Shown here one piece after another: positions 8,943-11,640 of a stretch of 11,640 bases of DNA. A program made the position numbers and the translations under genes. The number at the start of each line of letters is the position of its first letter. Positions within the stretch are counted from its first letter, which is position 1. This DNA is from Isohypsibius dastychi (lineage: Eukaryota; Tardigrada; Eutardigrada; Parachela; Isohypsibiidae), in assembly GCA_034696485.1 (NCBI GenBank), contig JAQIWT010001258.1, positions 1 to 11,640 on the forward strand, in the 5' to 3' direction. Under the pieces are notes generated by a model that made no database searches, had not been told where the DNA came from, and saw only the letters and a list, made by a program, of their open reading frames with translations.

Positions 8943-10877
8943 ATGAACGCGGCAGTGAATTACGCGGAGACTGTGCTCGGCCCACTCCCAGTCAGCACGG
9001 GCCGGACGGAGCCCTTGGAAAGCGAGGTTGAGACCATGAACGCTGTGACCTGGCACGGTAAGAAAGATATGCGATTTGAAGTCGTCCCTAAACCCCTCAT
9101 CAGTGAGCCCCATGACGCGCTGATCCGAGTGACAGCCACCAGCATCTGCGGCAGTGACCTGCACTTATGGAATGGGGATTTCCCCGGCATCAAGAAAGGC
9201 GACATCGTTGGCCACGAGTTCATGGGGGTCATCGAAGATAAGGGCATGGACGTCAAACTACCCCTCGGATCACGCGTTGTTGTGGCGTTCAGCATCATCT
9301 GCGGGAACTGTGAATTCTGCGAGCGAGGGGAATATTCTGCGTGCGAAACGACCAACTCCAGCCAGGTTATGGAGAAGATGTATGGGCACAGAACTTGTGG
9401 GTTGTATGGGTTAGGCCAGTTACTGGGAGGCTACCATGGAGGTCAAGCAGAATTTGTCCGTGTCCCCTTTGCTGACCTGAACTGTCTTCCGCTCCCGGAT
9501 CAGCTCTCCGATGAGAAAGCGCTCTTCCTCTCTGATATCATCCCCACTTCGTACCATGCGTGCCGGGATGTGACCCCTGGGGCAACAGTTGGAATTTGGG
9601 GGATGGGGCCCATTGGGCTATGTGCTGCGCGGTGGTGTCAGATATTAGGAGCGAAGCGGATCATCGGGATCTCCGGCACGGATTACCGGCTGCAGATCGC
9701 CAAGAAGAAGCTCGGGATTGAGATCATCAACTACAACGAACAAGATGTTGTGGCAACGCTGGCTGAAATGGAGCCAAGGGGGCTGGATGTGGCGATTGAC
9801 GCGGCGGGGTTCCGCTTCGCTAAAGGAATGTTGCATCGTGTGCAACGCGCGCTGATGATGGAAAGTGATACCCCGGAGATTATTACCGAGTGCGCAACGG
9901 CCCTGAGACCATTCGGTAGGCTGACGGTCATCGCGTCGTATGCTGGTTATGCCAACAATTTCCCCATTGGAATGCTACAGCTGAAACATCTGACTCTCAA
10001 GCTGGGAATGTCCCCAACGCAGAAGCTTTGGAAATATTGTTTGGAAAAACTGATGGACGGAACGTTTGACCCCAGGCAAGTTCTCATTTCATTTATTTTT
10101 CATGAGAACCAGCTAATCAACAGTTTCGATAACTAACCACCTTGGCCTCCAGTCAATCAAGTAAAACTAGCTTCCAACCTGATTCAATCAATCAATGATC
10201 AATCAGAATAACCTTGATATTCTTCCGCTCAAAAGTTTCTAGTACACGGATAACTGACGAGTTAACAATCAAACAATCAAGGTATGTCAACAATTTTTTT
10301 TGCTTACAGTTTTGTGGTTTCGCACACGTTGCCGCTAGAGGATGGCCCGGAAGCTTACAAGATGATGTTCAACCATGATGACCATTTCCTCAAATGTGTG
10401 CTCCGCCCAGACGTGCCCCCTGAGCTGCGATTCCGACCGCCCATTGTCACTCAGCAAACTACAGAGCAGAAATCCGAGACTGAATTGTTGTTGAAGACCG
10501 AGGAATGCAAGCTAGAAGCCCAGTGCCGCGATTCATGCCAACAAGAATGCGACTTCACGGTGACCAAGATCGTTGACCTGCAGTTGCGTGAGGAGATGCA
10601 AGTGCCCCACCTCGGGCCTGAGACCATAGTTCTCAAAGAAGAGCGAATTCAAGCTCCACCCTCGACTCCAACTTACGGGCAACCAGCGGAGATTCAACAT
10701 GACTACTGCACAAAGACTTGTGAAGTAGAGTGCAAGGTGCATGTCCCGCAACCTCCCAAGATTGAACGCCATTATATTCACTTGAACCGACCCAGACTTT
10801 CAAACCCAACTACCCATGAGATTCATCCCTCAGATTTGGCGAACGGAACAATGGAAAGCAGTCATCTGTACCGTTAA
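8943..10877 (+). CDS. Zinc-dependent alcohol/formaldehyde dehydrogenase-like protein with a Cys-motif C-terminal tail, two exons, 566 aa
   Basis: The model is join(8943..10075, 10310..10877). The medium-chain dehydrogenase core spans about residues 32-411 and resembles the glutathione-independent formaldehyde dehydrogenase-like group, which oxidises alcohols or aldehydes with NAD(P). Catalytic-zinc ligands appear as Cys69 (ICGSDLH), His91-Glu92 (GHE) and probably Asp198 (SDIIPT). The structural-zinc Cys are 120, 123, 126 and 134. The Rossmann loop GxGxxG is Gly220, 222 and 225. The usual Asp at the end of the second beta strand is Ser244 (IIGISGTD). Exon 2 completes the fold (SFVVSHTLPLEDGPEAYKMM) and adds a 155-residue tail with CxxxCxxxC at 450-458 and again at 511-519, unlike the usual family end. 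The 31-residue N-terminal extension is acidic, not an obvious targeting signal; Met32 at 9036 is an alternative start. Substrate unproven. Confidence 0.9.
10076..10309 (+). other. GC-AG intron of the dehydrogenase gene, 234 bp
   Basis: The donor is CCAG|GCAAGT, the classic strong GC donor, and the acceptor is a T-rich tract ending TTACAG. Joining AG to T creates Ser378 and restores the family motif DPSFVVSHTLPLED. The nearest GT, four bases downstream, would shift the frame and destroy that motif. Unspliced, the frame reads 20 unrelated residues to a stop at 10136. The intron carries many CAATCAA/ATCAATCA tracts between about 10150 and 10280. Confidence 0.88.
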
Positions 10878-11640
10878 TGAACTTTCTTGCGACGAATAGG
10901 ACATAGCAGATTGCACTATTTCCCGTTCTGCTGGCACAGCTTGATTACCACACTCTTTGAGATTATTGCAACTCCGCTTTTTTAAGCTGCTTTTCAAGCT
11001 TTCATTCTGTTTAACAAAAATAAATTGGAAAACTCAGTAAATAGCGAGTAAAAAGATAACTCACGAATTTAGATCACAGGGTATGGCGTGGCGTACATGT
11101 TCGAGCACGTAGGCAGTGAATGGGCATGTACTTTACACCCTAATACAGTACGGTAGAGCCGTACAGTAGTATTCAACAGATGCAGCTAAGAGCAGGATTT
11201 CCATCAAGTTTAAAATGAGTGAAACGATTTCAGTTCAAAACCAACGATTCACAAAAACGGGGCTACCAGGTTCAAACAATTCGGGGGTGTTGAGAAACTG
11301 CCACATACTGTACGTTACGGATTCGACGCAGACGCGGCGTACCCACCACATTATCAACACGTAGAGAGCGAACAGAACATGTACATTCGTCTGTTTTTCC
11401 CAACCAACAACTTGGCTCGTGGTTATAAAGAACCAGCTGGACCAAGCCACATTCAAACGAGTGCCAGTATTTAAATCTTGAGATATTAAAAACCACCATA
11501 AAATTCAAAAAAACCGCATGCAGAATAAAACGAAAAAAGGAGAAATGATTTGAAAAAGTCCACAGAGATTGCTTCCGAGAGAGACCCCCTTAATCATCGC
11601 GTGGGGCTCGTGAAAAAAGGACCCAGTGTGTAGTGCAGGT
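10878..11640. other. 3' flank of the dehydrogenase gene, no gene seen
   Basis: After the stop and poly(A) signal I find no credible coding frame; the minus-strand frames at 11235-11508 show no family features. A small inverted repeat (GTACGG...CCGTAC, 11148-11164) and three TACAGTA/TACTGTA heptamers (11144, 11162 and 11306) are the only structure noticed. Confidence 0.5.
11019..11024 (+). promoter_or_regulatory. Polyadenylation signal AATAAA of the dehydrogenase gene
   Basis: A canonical AATAAA lies 142 bases past the stop codon, in A/T-rich context. It is the first on the plus strand after the stop and gives a compact 3' untranslated region. Confidence 0.65.

Noticed and set aside
10076-10136. 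Unspliced end of the dehydrogenase reading frame as the true C-terminus
   Set aside because: The read-through residues do not match the family, while splicing with the GC donor restores the DPSFVVSH motif in frame.
11264-11285. GGTTCAAAC-like sequence resembling a tRNA B box
   Set aside because: No matching A box, acceptor stem or cloverleaf could be found around it.
11235-11508. Minus-strand frames of 73 and 78 codons
   Set aside because: They overlap each other in different frames and have no recognisable features.

Overview
The window looks like nuclear DNA of an ecdysozoan animal, most likely a panarthropod such as a tardigrade or small crustacean. The evidence is three intron-containing genes with short introns (mostly 51-127 bp), AATAAA-type polyadenylation signals, TATA-like promoters, and two genes for extracellular cuticle-type proteins (a ZP-domain protein and a one-domain peritrophin-A chitin-binding protein). 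The species cannot be named from sequence alone.

Layout. Positions 1-636 are non-coding 3' flank. Positions 637-1839 (minus) hold a four-exon gene for a 345-residue secreted ZP-domain protein with a complete ten-cysteine ZP-N/ZP-C set but no transmembrane segment. Positions 1840-7004 are a gene-poor, repeat-rich stretch. It contains a TA-flanked foldback element (3267-4197), about three diverged tandem units near 4887-5470, and a pair of diverged direct repeats (2345-3065 and 6245-6545). Positions 7005-8108 (minus) hold a four-exon gene for a 280-residue CPAP1-like chitin-binding protein with a repetitive Ser/Lys/Asp-rich tail. Positions 8943-10877 (plus) hold a two-exon gene for a 566-residue zinc-dependent dehydrogenase of the glutathione-independent formaldehyde dehydrogenase-like group. 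The rest, to 11640, shows no gene.

The ZP and chitin-binding proteins are both expected at the apical extracellular matrix or cuticle, but they are about 5 kb apart with repeats between and nothing shows co-regulation. The dehydrogenase is cytosolic by prediction. It is the most unusual gene: its intron has a GC-AG boundary, the core is followed by a 155-residue tail with two CxxxCxxxC motifs that I do not recognise, the usual NAD-ribose-binding Asp is Ser, and most of the core sits in one exon, which is compatible with acquisition by horizontal transfer. All gene models were spliced by eye from reading frames, splice consensus and family match; no transcript data support them.
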